A stretch of 64,000 nt of DNA from an uncultured Chryseobacterium sp. Its GTDB lineage: Bacteria > Bacteroidota > Bacteroidia > Flavobacteriales > Weeksellaceae. The notes beneath the pieces were generated by a model that did not search any database, had not been told where the DNA came from, and worked only from the letters and a program-made list of their open reading frames with translations. Made by a program: the position numbers and the translations under genes. Positions within the stretch are counted from its first letter, which is position 1; each line of letters begins with the position of its first letter. The DNA is taken from positions 62,001 through 126,000 of the forward strand of contig CAJYXJ010000013.1 in NCBI GenBank assembly GCA_913778085.1, given 5' to 3'. This document shows, one piece after another, positions 18,117 through 25,938 of this stretch.

Positions 18117-18551
18117 TTATTTCCGGATGATGGTATTCGTCATGGTGGTGTGGCTGATCAAGGCGTTTTTTTCATCACGGATTTCGATTTCGGAGACGTG
18201 CATGGTTTTTCCTTTCCGGATAAACCGGGCAACCGCAGTGACCGTTCCGTCCTTTTTGCTTCTCAGGTGGTTGGTATTGATGTTGGTTCCCACACCGAAG
18301 TATTTTTCGCCGTCGATAAAGATATTGGACAGGCTTGATCCCATGGTTTCGGCCAGCACGCAGCTTGCCCCGCCGTGCATAATTCCGAAAGGCTGATGAA
18401 TCCTTGGAAGAACAGGCATGGTAGCGGTTAAGGTTTCATTTTCAACATCAATATCCGTAAAACGGATCTCCAGGGTTTTGGCGAAGGTCTCACCGCCCCA
18501 GCAGTTGATGAACTCCAGTATTTCTTCCTTCGTTTTATCTTTAGTATACAT
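18117..18551 (-). CDS. menI: Hotdog-fold thioesterase, probably MenI (DHNA-CoA hydrolase)
   Basis: The 144-residue protein closely follows the PaaI/YdiI hotdog pattern: LTATMPVLPRIHQPFGIMHGGASCVLAETMGS includes the HGG loop and the catalytic Glu (about residue 68), followed by VGTNINTNHLRS. E. coli YdiI/MenI, which releases 1,4-dihydroxy-2-naphthoate from its CoA ester in menaquinone synthesis, has almost the same phrases as I recall them. An isochorismate synthase lies downstream on the same strand (13167-14135), supporting this role. A broader acyl-CoA thioesterase role is possible. Confidence 0.75.
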   Translation of the reverse strand: MYTKDKTKEEILEFINCWGGETFAKTLEIRFTDIDVENETLTATMPVLPRIHQPFGIMHGGASCVLAETMGSSLSNIFIDGEKYFGVGTNINTNHLRSKKDGTVTAVARFIRKGKTMHVSEIEIRDEKNALISHTTMTNTIIRK

Positions 18552-18593
18552 CTTTTTTTATGGGTAATAAGTAATAGGTAATGAGTAATTTTG

Positions 18594-19196
18594 CTAGTTG
18601 CTAGTGGTGTTTTCAGTATCGGTGCCCATGATATTAGGGTTCCAGTTTTCAGGGATTTTCGGACCGATGTCATTTTTTATATAATAGTCCTGAATTTCCT
18701 GCATAATTTCCGTAAAAGGTAACGAAGCAAGCTTTTCGTAAGGGATGGTGTAACCTAAAAAAATGGTATTTCTTTTAAAATCCCCTGCCGCCAGTACGAT
18801 CGGAACTTTTGCCGCCAGCGCCATATGGTAGAATCCTTTTCTCCATTTCGGAACCCAGCTGCGGGTGCCTTCCGGGGTAATCACCAAGCTGAAATCGTCT
18901 TTTGCAAACTGCTCCGCCACAAAATTAATCAGGTCGTTTTTCCGGCTGCGGTCGATCCCGATTCCGCCCAAAGCTTTGACGATTCCTCCATACCAGGCTT
19001 TGGTATGGGCATCTTTAATAATGATCTTCAGTGGTTTTCCCAACGACCAATAGGCAAGATTCCCAAGGATGTATTCCATGTTGTGGGTATGGGGGGCTAC
19101 AACCAGGATACAGCGGTCCAGGCTTCGTGCATCACCCTGCAGGACGACCTTCCAGCCCATTAATTTTAATATCAGTCTGCCAATCAGCTTTTTCAT
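18594..19196 (-). CDS. Lysophospholipid acyltransferase family protein
   Basis: The 200-residue protein has the family motifs: block I as H-T-H-N-M-E (H-x4-E, in VVAPHTHNMEYILG) near residue 35, IGIDRSRKND near 80, and block III TPEGTRS near 109. It has an N-terminal amphipathic or membrane-associated helix. The family transfers acyl chains to lysophosphatidate or related lipids at the inner membrane. The HxxxxD Asp is Glu here. It lies 42 bases upstream of the MenI-like gene on the same strand. Confidence 0.78.
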   Translation of the reverse strand: MKKLIGRLILKLMGWKVVLQGDARSLDRCILVVAPHTHNMEYILGNLAYWSLGKPLKIIIKDAHTKAWYGGIVKALGGIGIDRSRKNDLINFVAEQFAKDDFSLVITPEGTRSWVPKWRKGFYHMALAAKVPIVLAAGDFKRNTIFLGYTIPYEKLASLPFTEIMQEIQDYYIKNDIGPKIPENWNPNIMGTDTENTTSN

Positions 19197-19217
19197 AATC
19201 TTTCGGTTAAAAACAAA

Positions 19218-19244
19218 AAAGTATAACCAAAGTGGTTATACTTT
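19218..19244 (-). terminator. Intrinsic terminator of the 20-residue peptide unit
   Basis: The 12-base arms 19218-19229 and 19233-19244 are perfectly complementary (AAAGTATAACCA / TGGTTATACTTT) with a three-base loop. On the minus strand the stem is followed by TTTGTTTTT, so it terminates leftward transcription. It lies 26 bases after the stop of the small ORF at 19271-19333 and just before the acyltransferase gene. Confidence 0.8.
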
Positions 19245-19270
19245 ACAAATATATTGAAATATTATCGCTC

Positions 19271-19333
19271 TTAAAACAGACTGCTGATTAAATCAACAAT
19301 TTTCATTACAATTTCTAATGCCAGTTGTACCAT
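19271..19333 (-). CDS. 20-residue amphipathic peptide (small ORF)
   Basis: The ORF encodes MVQLALEIVMKIVDLISSLF. The polar residues Q3, E7, K11, D14 and S17/S18 are spaced 4-4-3-4, so they fall on one face of an alpha helix while all other positions are hydrophobic, giving a strongly amphipathic helix. It has its own -7 box (19383-19390), a leader of about 45 bases and a terminator (19218-19244), so it looks like a complete small gene. The design resembles membrane-active peptides such as phenol-soluble modulins or type I toxins, but I do not recognise a homologue. It could also be a chance ORF in a small RNA. Confidence 0.5.
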   Translation of the reverse strand: MVQLALEIVMKIVDLISSLF

Positions 19334-19382
19334 AATTGTTTAATATTTTTTGTGAGTGTCCGGTTACTATTTTTTTATTACA

Positions 19383-19390
19383 CAAATGTA
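19383..19390 (-). promoter_or_regulatory. -7 promoter box of the small peptide unit
   Basis: TACATTTG on the minus strand matches TAnnTTTG and lies 49 bases upstream of the ATG of the 20-codon ORF. No clean TTTG is present at the expected distance, only TTTAG. Confidence 0.45.
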
Positions 19391-19440
19391 AAAATTTTTA
19401 TTGATATGAAGAACTAAATCTTTACATTTTTTTATTTTCT

Positions 19441-19506
19441 CTGAGAGAAGAAGGGTGTGAATTTCAAACGGTTGAGTTATCCATCCACACCTTCTGCCAC
19501 TCTCTG
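19441..19506 (-). terminator. Hairpin after the PspC gene, possible terminator
   Basis: Arms at 19441-19460 and 19484-19506 pair imperfectly (CTGAGAGAAG-AAGGGTGTGA against TCCACACCTTCT-CTCTCTG) around a loop of about 24 bases. It lies 10 bases after the PspC stop codon. There is no strong T-run on the minus strand, so termination is uncertain. Confidence 0.4.
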
Positions 19507-19515
19507 AATTTTGGG

Positions 19516-21234
19516 TTATTTTGTTTGTATGGAAATTTCGTTTTTGTCCTTATCCACTTTGAAGTCGATGTTGGCGCCTTTCATTTTTTTGATGCTGTGT
19601 TTCATCGAATCGATCACGTGGTCTGCTTCATCGCTGGCAACCTTTTTTCCGTTAACGATGATACTGTCTTGGTCATCGGAATTGTATTCTATGGTAGAAC
19701 CGTTTACCGTGATCTTGTTCTTTTCAATCTTGATGTTGCCGTCCTCGTCTCTGTCCTGGTCGTTGTCATTGATGCCATCTGCATTCAGATCTCCATCGAA
19801 ACTGATCCCGTCCTGTTTTACCGGAATTACGACGGTTTTTAAAGGAAGTACCAGTTCATAATCTACGCTGTAATCCCTGAACCGGTGGTCATAAGGATAT
19901 TTGATGTAATTCGGGAAGATTACCTTATTACCTATAATATCCACGGGAACGTTTACATTTAAAGGAAGATTGTATCCTTTTGCTTCTTTTTTGATGATCA
20001 GATAAGGCGTCTTTACATCGGCTTTTCTTGTCACATCCACATGGATCCAGTCTTTGTGGTAAACCGAAACCTTATCAGAATAAAGATCGTCGTCATACGC
20101 AGTGAAATTCTGGGGAATGGTTACCTGTTTAAAATCTGCATAGATCGTATCGGATTTGGTGTTGATTGAAATTTCTTCCGTATCTTCTTTATGACCTTTG
20201 AAGAACATTTCCCTTTTCGCCATGCTTATTCCAAAATAAGCACCAAGGCCCACTACAGTAAGGAATAGGGCACCCAGAACCCATCCGATGTTTCTCAGCT
20301 TTGTTTTCGGGGAGAAAATCTTAATGCTCAGTACGGTAAAAAGTACGGCAGGAATCAGGGATCCGATGATAATCAGGGCAGAAAATACAGTATATAATCC
20401 GTCGTCGTCAAAAAGGAATTTCATTTCATTGGCTCCTGGAAAGTTGGAATCGATCCCGAACAGACCGAAGAGTACAAATACCCCGATAATGCTTCCGAAA
20501 GCCATGAGGGCAAAGAACACTCCTACAAGGTATTTGAGTATATTCCAAACACCGCTGCTTGCGTTGCTGATGTACGGTTTGTTTTCGATGTAGATTTCGC
20601 CCGCTCTTGTTGTGGTTTCATTCGCAAACTGGACCAGTTTGCTGGATTCTTCCTTTAGGTTATCAAAATTCAATGGTTTTCCCTTCATTTTAAGGAAGTC
20701 GGAGGCGGTTTCCGCTTTCGGTAACACCGCCCAAAGGATGAAATAAAGAAGGATCACCAGAAAGGAGGATCCCGGTGCTACCCAAAGGAACAGGAATGCA
20801 CCCACCCAAATCAGCCTCATTACTGTAAGATCCATTCCGAAATAAGCGGCCAGGCCGGCACAAACCCCGGCAATCTTCTGTCTTTCAGGATCACGGAACA
20901 GCTGCTTTTTATCGGAATATTCGGTTCCTGCGCTGCCTGTTCTTTTCGTGTTTTTCTCAGAATAGTACGCTTCTTCCTGTTCTTCGATCTTTTCCGGGCT
21001 TCCGATCTGGGCAATCACCCTTTCTACATCCGAATCGTTGATCACTTCACGTTTTGCCATGGAATCCCTGAAGATTTCCACCATTCTGATTTCGATATCG
21101 TGCATTACCTCATCCGCTTCCGAAGCATCCAGAGAGCTTCTCAGCGCATTCAGGTAATCGCTCAGTTTTATATAAGCATGTTCTTCTATGGTAAAAGAAA
21201 AACCGGCAAGTCCTATTGAGAGTGTTTTGTTCAT
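19516..21234 (-). CDS. PspC domain membrane protein
   Basis: The 572-residue protein begins with a helical region, then a PspC domain (LFRDPERQKIAGVCAGLAAYFGMDLTVMRLIWVGAFLFLW, starting about residue 110) with its membrane helix. Several more hydrophobic helices follow (about 145-170, 230-255, 280-305, 320-345). The C-terminal part is a beta-rich and acidic region with a DLNADGINDNDQDRDEDGN-like patch (about residues 480-500) that resembles Ca-binding loops. PspC proteins respond to membrane stress. It is downstream of a PadR regulator by 10 bases, a common pairing in Bacteroidota. Confidence 0.82.
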   Translation of the reverse strand: MNKTLSIGLAGFSFTIEEHAYIKLSDYLNALRSSLDASEADEVMHDIEIRMVEIFRDSMAKREVINDSDVERVIAQIGSPEKIEEQEEAYYSEKNTKRTGSAGTEYSDKKQLFRDPERQKIAGVCAGLAAYFGMDLTVMRLIWVGAFLFLWVAPGSSFLVILLYFILWAVLPKAETASDFLKMKGKPLNFDNLKEESSKLVQFANETTTRAGEIYIENKPYISNASSGVWNILKYLVGVFFALMAFGSIIGVFVLFGLFGIDSNFPGANEMKFLFDDDGLYTVFSALIIIGSLIPAVLFTVLSIKIFSPKTKLRNIGWVLGALFLTVVGLGAYFGISMAKREMFFKGHKEDTEEISINTKSDTIYADFKQVTIPQNFTAYDDDLYSDKVSVYHKDWIHVDVTRKADVKTPYLIIKKEAKGYNLPLNVNVPVDIIGNKVIFPNYIKYPYDHRFRDYSVDYELVLPLKTVVIPVKQDGISFDGDLNADGINDNDQDRDEDGNIKIEKNKITVNGSTIEYNSDDQDSIIVNGKKVASDEADHVIDSMKHSIKKMKGANIDFKVDKDKNEISIQTK

Positions 21235-21244
21235 AGCTTTGTTT

Positions 21245-21574
21245 TTAATGTTTTTGAGTGATTTGGTTAACTGAATCTGTCAATTCGTTCCAGGTATTTT
21301 GAAGTTCGTTTAGGAACAGTTTCCCCTTTTCCGTGATCTGGTAATATTTTCTTGGGGGTCCTCCTGTAGATTCCTCCCATCGGTAGGAAAGGAACTCTCC
21401 GTTTTTTAATCGGGTTAAAAGAGGGTAGAGGGTTCCTTCCACGACATCCAGCTTTCCTTTTTTCAGCTCATCGATCAGGTCGGAAACATACATTTCACGG
21501 TGGTTGATCAGGCTTAAAATACAGAATTCCAGAATCCCTTTCCGCATTTGCGCTTTGGTATTTTCGGTATTCAT
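21245..21574 (-). CDS. PadR family transcriptional regulator
   Basis: The 109-residue protein has the PadR winged-helix pattern: EFCILSLINHREMYVSDLIDEL, VVEGTLYPLLTRLKNGEFLSYRWEE and PPRKYYQITEKGKLFL. PadR proteins are usually repressors that respond to ligands or membrane stress. It precedes the PspC gene on the same strand with a 10-base gap, so it probably controls its own operon. The upstream 217 bases (21575-21791) are A/T-rich and should hold the operator; I see no clear palindrome. Confidence 0.88.
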   Translation of the reverse strand: MNTENTKAQMRKGILEFCILSLINHREMYVSDLIDELKKGKLDVVEGTLYPLLTRLKNGEFLSYRWEESTGGPPRKYYQITEKGKLFLNELQNTWNELTDSVNQITQKH

Positions 21575-21791
21575 CTTTAATAAGTTTTGTTAATTAGTTA
21601 TATAATCTTCGAATCGGGAACCCGGCCAGCAGAACCTTCTTCGATTTTACATTACAAAGATATGTAATTAAAATGGTATTATGCAATACAAAGTAGTGAA
21701 AAAATATTTATTTATTGTGTAAGTTATTGAAAATCAATTTAATTATTTTTAATGTTGAAATTCGGGAACTACTTGTTTCTATGAAATCGGA

Positions 21792-23126
21792 TTAAATTTT
21801 AACGATTTTACCAAGCAGGCTGGTGGTTCTTAAAGTAACCAGCGCTTTTTCCTCTAATCTTTCCTGATAAGATTCAAAATGGTATTTTTTATAGAATTTA
21901 CGGACGATCAGGGCCATTTCCATCATGGCAAAATGTTCGCCGATGCAGAGGCGGGGCCCGGCTCCGAAAGGATAATAGGCAAAATTACGGGCATTTTCAT
22001 CATCGAAACGCTCCGGAATAAAATCATCAGGACGATTCCAGTATTTCGGGTTCCGGTGAAGGCCGGAAATATAAAGGATGATTAAAGTCCCTTTTTCCCA
22101 CGAATACTCTTTGAACCGGTCGTCCTCCAGGGCCTGGCGGTCCATAGCCCAAGCCGGGGAATGCAGCCGCATGGCTTCTTTAATGACATTGGCGGTAAAA
22201 GATTTTTTCATCAGGCTTTCCGTCGTAAAAGCATGTTCCCCTTCTTCCTCAATTTCCTGCCGTAATTTCTTTTCCGTTTCCGGATGTTGGCTGATCTCAA
22301 AAAAGATAAAGCTTAACGCATTGGCCGTAGTTTCATGGCCGGCGATAAATAGGATCAGCATTTCATCCACCAGTTGCTGATCAGACATAGGCAGCCCGGT
22401 ATCTTCGTATTTTGAATGGATAAGCATATCCAGAAGATCATTCTTTTCTTCACCTAAGTTTCTACGTTTATCTAGAACATTCTGAATAATGGCTTTCGAC
22501 CTTTCGCTTTTTCTGATGGTTTTCCCGATAAGACCGAACGCTTTCAGGATCTGCGTGTAAAACGGAATCCTTACTTCTTTTGCAAAAACTTCCTGGACTT
22601 CCGTAATGATTTTCCCCAATTCCTTTATTTCAGTTTCACCGATATCCGAACTGAACAGGGTTTTGGCGACGATGTTGAAAGCCAGTGTATGAAAAAAGCC
22701 GTAAAGGTCTATTTCCGGCTCCTGGCCAAACGAACGGAATGATGTATTGATTTCCTCGTCCATAATGGAGACCAGATTGGCAATTTTGACTTTGCTGAAT
22801 CCCGGCTGAATCAGCCTCCGTTGTTGGAGCCAGTCTTTTCCGTTGTTGGTGAGCAGACCGTTACCAAGGTATTTCCCCAGTGTGATGGATTGTATTTCCG
22901 ATTTGAAATAGTTTTTATGATTCTGCTTTAAAATATATTCGATGAATTCCTGATCCTGCGTGAAGATGAATTTTTTATCTGTAAAAGAAGCTTTCAGATA
23001 ATAGCTGTCTCCTAAGATGGCGTGATTTCCGCTGATAATGCCCAGCGGATCCTTGACTCCGTTTAAAAGGGCGTATAATTTTCTTTTTCCTGTAATTTCC
23101 GGTGGATAACTGAATTTCGGAGCCAT
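21792..23126 (-). CDS. Cytochrome P450
   Basis: The 444-residue protein has the I-helix motif AGHETTANAL (about residue 255), the E-x-x-R motif (KEAMRLHSPAW, about 305) and the heme loop FAYYPFGAGPRLCIGEHFA with the Cys ligand (about 385-400). It is a soluble bacterial P450, a heme monooxygenase. No ferredoxin or reductase gene is nearby, so redox partners must come from elsewhere. The substrate is unknown. It stands as a single gene with A/T-rich spacers on both sides. Confidence 0.9.
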   Translation of the reverse strand: MAPKFSYPPEITGKRKLYALLNGVKDPLGIISGNHAILGDSYYLKASFTDKKFIFTQDQEFIEYILKQNHKNYFKSEIQSITLGKYLGNGLLTNNGKDWLQQRRLIQPGFSKVKIANLVSIMDEEINTSFRSFGQEPEIDLYGFFHTLAFNIVAKTLFSSDIGETEIKELGKIITEVQEVFAKEVRIPFYTQILKAFGLIGKTIRKSERSKAIIQNVLDKRRNLGEEKNDLLDMLIHSKYEDTGLPMSDQQLVDEMLILFIAGHETTANALSFIFFEISQHPETEKKLRQEIEEEGEHAFTTESLMKKSFTANVIKEAMRLHSPAWAMDRQALEDDRFKEYSWEKGTLIILYISGLHRNPKYWNRPDDFIPERFDDENARNFAYYPFGAGPRLCIGEHFAMMEMALIVRKFYKKYHFESYQERLEEKALVTLRTTSLLGKIVKI

Positions 23127-23306
23127 GCTGAATATTTACCTTAAAATTACAACTAATCTCCCATAATAAACATGAAATTTTAAGGGATTAGATGATTTAC
23201 ATACAAGTCCTTCAGCAATATTCTCGATTTTTCTTGCTGCTTTGCAATTTCCAATTTCAGAAATGAAGACAAATGGCATTTGAAATAGAGGGTATTTTAA
23301 AAGCCG

Positions 23307-23314
23307 TATTTTTG
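23307..23314 (+). promoter_or_regulatory. -7 promoter box of the HD-domain gene
   Basis: TATTTTTG matches TAnnTTTG and lies 33 bases upstream of the ATG at 23348. A TTTG at 23279-23282 is 24 bases upstream, slightly more than the usual spacing. Confidence 0.45.
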
Positions 23315-23347
23315 TAAAAATTACCATTACGTAAAACAAAGCAAGCA

Positions 23348-23938
23348 ATGAAAATCCAGAAAGAAATCGATTTTATCCTGGCGGTAGACGCCCTGAAAAA
23401 TGTACAGCGAAGAAATTATAATGCCGATGATTCACGAAGGGAAAATACGGCGGAACACTCCTGGCAGATTATTATTCTTGCCCAAATTCTTTTTCCGTAT
23501 GCTAAAAACCGAGCAGATATCGATTTGCTGAGGGTGATCCGCATGCTGTCCATTCATGACCTGGTGGAAATTGAAGCCGGGGATACTTTTATATTTGACG
23601 AAGCGGCGATGGTCGGGAAATTTGAACGGGAAAAAATTTCAGCCCAGAAGATTTTCGGTATTCTGGATGAACCGTTGCGGTCCGAATTTTTTAACCTTTG
23701 GCTTGAATTTGAAGAAGAGCAGACGCCGGATGCCATTTTTGCCTGTGCGATCGACCGCATTATGCCTTTTATCCTGAATTCGCATACCTCGGGAAAGAGC
23801 TGGACCGAAGCGGGTGTAACGGAAAAACAGATCCGGAATATGCTGGAAAATGCCATTAGCCGGGCATCTGATGAATTGGGAGAAGCCTTCCAATTCCTAT
23901 TGATTAAAAACCTGGAAATGGAAAAAGTGGTGAAATAG
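23348..23938 (+). CDS. HD domain protein (YfbR/HDDC2-like phosphohydrolase)
   Basis: The 196-residue protein carries the metal-binding residues of the HD superfamily: H37 in TAEHSWQ, H70-D71 in IHDLVEIEAGD and a later Asp in CAIDRIMPF. The HSWQ and HDLVEI-GD phrases fit the YfbR/HDDC2 group, whose members remove phosphate from 5'-deoxynucleotides. It is a single plus-strand gene followed by two hairpins (24020-24096). Confidence 0.82.
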   Translation: MKIQKEIDFILAVDALKNVQRRNYNADDSRRENTAEHSWQIIILAQILFPYAKNRADIDLLRVIRMLSIHDLVEIEAGDTFIFDEAAMVGKFEREKISAQKIFGILDEPLRSEFFNLWLEFEEEQTPDAIFACAIDRIMPFILNSHTSGKSWTEAGVTEKQIRNMLENAISRASDELGEAFQFLLIKNLEMEKVVK

Positions 23939-24019
23939 ATGGGATGAGGGAAGCTGGAGACTGGAAGTTTTTTCCGGTCTATATCACAATGAATATCGTC
24001 GAGTTCCTATTTAAATAAA

Positions 24020-24048
24020 AGTTTCGGCGGGCAAAGCCCGCCGAAACT
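24020..24048. terminator. Strong hairpin, bidirectional terminator
   Basis: Perfect arms AGTTTCGGCGGGC (24020-24032) and GCCCGCCGAAACT (24036-24048) with loop AAA. On the minus strand it is followed by TTTTATTTAAAT, so it should stop the thioesterase transcript. On the plus strand it lies 81 bases after the HD gene. Confidence 0.8.
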
Positions 24049-24072
24049 CCTTAAAAAACATGAGAAGTATGG

Positions 24073-24096
24073 GTTCCGGCAAAAGGTTGCCGGAAC
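24073..24096 (+). terminator. Second hairpin between convergent genes
   Basis: Perfect 10-base arms GTTCCGGCAA (24073-24082) and TTGCCGGAAC (24087-24096) with a four-base loop, followed on the plus strand by TTTATTTAG. With the hairpin at 24020-24048 it insulates the convergent HD and thioesterase genes. Confidence 0.65.
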
Positions 24097-24101
24097 TTTA
24101 T

Positions 24102-24485
24102 TTAGAGGATTTGGATGGGCTTCTTAAATTCATCAATCGCCACAAAGGTAAAATCACCTACGATGGCCCGCTCTCTTTCATAAGAGTACATCTGCTCCGT
24201 GTAGATTTCCACATTTACTTTCAGGCTGGTTTTTCCTACATGCACTACTTTTCCGATCAGTTCCACAATAGTTCCTGCCGGAATCGACCTTTTGAAATCG
24301 ATCTTGTCGCTGCTTACGGTTACCACGCGTTTTCTGGCAAAGCGGGTGGCTGCGATAAAAGCCACTTCGTCCATCAGCTGCATGGCCGTACCTCCGAAAA
24401 GTGTGTCGTAATGGTTGGTGGTATTGGGAAAAACCGCTTTGAAAATGCGGGTTTCGGACGTTTTAATTCTTTCTTCTGTCGTCAT
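24102..24485 (-). CDS. Acyl-CoA thioesterase (hotdog fold, YciA-like)
   Basis: The 127-residue protein has the acyl-CoA thioesterase pattern: VFPNTTNHYDTLFGGTAMQLMDEVAFIAATR with the catalytic Asp in MDEVAF, then RSIPAGTIVELIGKVVHVGKTSLKV. It hydrolyses acyl-CoAs to free acid and CoA in the cytosol. A cobalamin riboswitch ends about 120 bases upstream on the same strand and no other gene lies between them, so this gene appears to be its target, which is unusual. Intrinsic terminators follow at 24020-24096. Confidence 0.82.
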   Translation of the reverse strand: MTTEERIKTSETRIFKAVFPNTTNHYDTLFGGTAMQLMDEVAFIAATRFARKRVVTVSSDKIDFKRSIPAGTIVELIGKVVHVGKTSLKVNVEIYTEQMYSYERERAIVGDFTFVAIDEFKKPIQIL

Positions 24486-24605
24486 ATTTCATTATTAATT
24501 AATGCGAAATGAAATAGATCAATACAACAGCAAAGCAGAGATGGAAATCTCCGGGGTCTGTCCGATCAATAAACTTCAAATCGCGAAAGTTTTATGGTAA
24601 AGAAA

Positions 24606-24770
24606 AAGGCAGGTCTCCTGACTTGTAACATCTTTATCTCCTTCCCATCCGTTGATCCGGACAGTGGACTGTTAATAAAGACTTCAGTTACTTACAGTTG
24701 CGCGACAGTTCGTGATTTGCACACGATTCCCTTTTAATCTGCAGCTAAGCAGAACCGGTTTCCTGGAAAG
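24606..24770 (-). ncRNA. Cobalamin (B12) riboswitch
   Basis: Read on the minus strand the RNA has conserved cobalamin-riboswitch blocks in order: AAAGGGAATCGTGTGC with its paired TCACGA, the core ACTGTCGCGCAACTGTAAG, the B12-box region GTCCACTG, the GGGAAGG block, and the closing GTCAGGAGACCTGCC (24622-24608). These riboswitches bind adenosyl- or methylcobalamin and usually repress B12 uptake, synthesis or B12-independent enzymes. The next gene on this strand is an acyl-CoA thioesterase 120 bases away, so either this is an unusual regulon member or the original target was lost. The exact 5' edge is approximate. Confidence 0.92.
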
Positions 24771-24836
24771 TCCAAAATACAGCTGTTAAGCCGATAGAAA
24801 GGCTTTCCGGTGACAAAAGTAATGATTATTGATGAA

Positions 24837-25637
24837 TTATTCAGGATTTTTGAAGATGATCTGGCTTTCGGCCTTTCCCTGCTTGATGGTCCAGATCGTG
24901 GTATAACGGTTCTGTCCGGAACCATTGATCATATAAAGGAAAATATGGTCGTTGTCGATGGCCGTTACGCCCACATTATTGAAATCCATGGTTGGCTGAA
25001 ACATATTCTTGATGGCATCCCTTACGAAAACGGAGCCCCGTCCCGGCTGCTGAACCCGTACGGATTTGATTTCGGTTAGGTCTTCAGGAAGTTCTTTTCC
25101 TACGCCCCATGCTTTTACCTTATCCACTTTAAGGATATTTCCTTCCGCATCTTTCTCCTGCTTTTTGATCTTTGCATAAGAAGGGTAGACATCGATAATA
25201 ACTTTGGTCCGTTGATTTCCCGGAATTTTCGGGTTGGAATCATCGGTAAAGATCAGGGATTTGCCGTTCTTGGATTTGGAGGGGGTAAATTGTGGAAGCT
25301 TGTCTACGAAAACCACCCGGTTCTTATTCACCATGCCTTCTTTGGTAATGCTGTCGTACCGTACGAAAGGTTTTTCGGTGTCTTCTCTCTCAGGATATTT
25401 GATCCAGATCCACTCGGTTTCTCCCGGGGCCGGCTTTTCGTAAATAAACACATCACCCGTCTTCATGCGGATCTTATCGACGATTTTCCGGTAATCATCT
25501 TTATGGACCCGTACCATAGCATAGCCTTCTTCAGCTTTTACCACCCCGAAAGGAACTTTGTTCTGGCCTTTGGCAAAAGCCACGGAAAAAATACTGAAAA
25601 CGGATATATACAATGCTTTAGATACGGAAATCATCAT
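24837..25637 (-). CDS. Secreted protein of unknown function
   Basis: The 266-residue protein has a signal peptide (KALYISVFSIFSVAFAKGQ) and so is probably exported. The rest is polar and strand-rich, with phrases such as GDVFIYEKPAPGETEWIWIKYPE, VVFVDKLPQFTPSKSKNG and HIFLYMINGSGQNRYTTIWTIKQG. I recognise no family. It ends 67 bases before the cobalamin riboswitch on the same strand; the riboswitch is downstream and does not control it. It has its own -7 box (25655-25662). Confidence 0.65.
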   Translation of the reverse strand: MMISVSKALYISVFSIFSVAFAKGQNKVPFGVVKAEEGYAMVRVHKDDYRKIVDKIRMKTGDVFIYEKPAPGETEWIWIKYPEREDTEKPFVRYDSITKEGMVNKNRVVFVDKLPQFTPSKSKNGKSLIFTDDSNPKIPGNQRTKVIIDVYPSYAKIKKQEKDAEGNILKVDKVKAWGVGKELPEDLTEIKSVRVQQPGRGSVFVRDAIKNMFQPTMDFNNVGVTAIDNDHIFLYMINGSGQNRYTTIWTIKQGKAESQIIFKNPE

Positions 25638-25938
25638 GAAATTTTTTAATAGTCCAAATATATAAATTAAACTTGTTTAAACTTTTTATTCCACCACAAA
25701 AGTCACAAAAGATTTAGATTTTATTTGAAATTAAATGCTGCAAAGGATAAAAAAATATGCAGCCGTTTGAAAATTTTTGATTTTTAATGATGAGAATACT
25801 ATTCAAAAGTCTGCGTCTTGTTATTTTAATAAAAAAGTTAGATCATTTGATATCCAGGAACATCAACCGCTATGCTGACCAGATCAACTTCCGGTATCCC
25901 GCATTTTTTCAGTCTGTTACCTGATTTCCACCGCAGAT
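25638..25938. other. 301-base intergenic stretch
   Basis: The stretch is A/T-rich with no credible ORF. It contains a minus-strand -7 box TATATTTG (25662-25655) for the secreted protein gene, and an ACCACAAAAGTCACAAAAGA segment (near 25694) of a degenerate type common in flavobacterial spacers. I see nothing else in it. Confidence 0.5.
25655..25662 (-). promoter_or_regulatory. -7 promoter box of the secreted protein gene
   Basis: TATATTTG on the minus strand matches TAnnTTTG and lies 17 bases upstream of the ATG at 25637. No TTTG is seen 20 bases upstream. Confidence 0.4.

Noticed and set aside
23136-23348. 70-residue minus-strand frame between the P450 and HD genes
   Set aside because: It overlaps the HD gene promoter box and start and shows no domain; probably chance.
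24073-24096. Third copy of the TGCAACCTTTTC sigma element
   Set aside because: The similar CGGCAACCTTTTGCCG is just the tip of a terminator hairpin, not a promoter.
24060-24512. 150-residue plus-strand frame opposite the acyl-CoA thioesterase
   Set aside because: It is antisense to a clear enzyme gene and includes the terminator hairpin.
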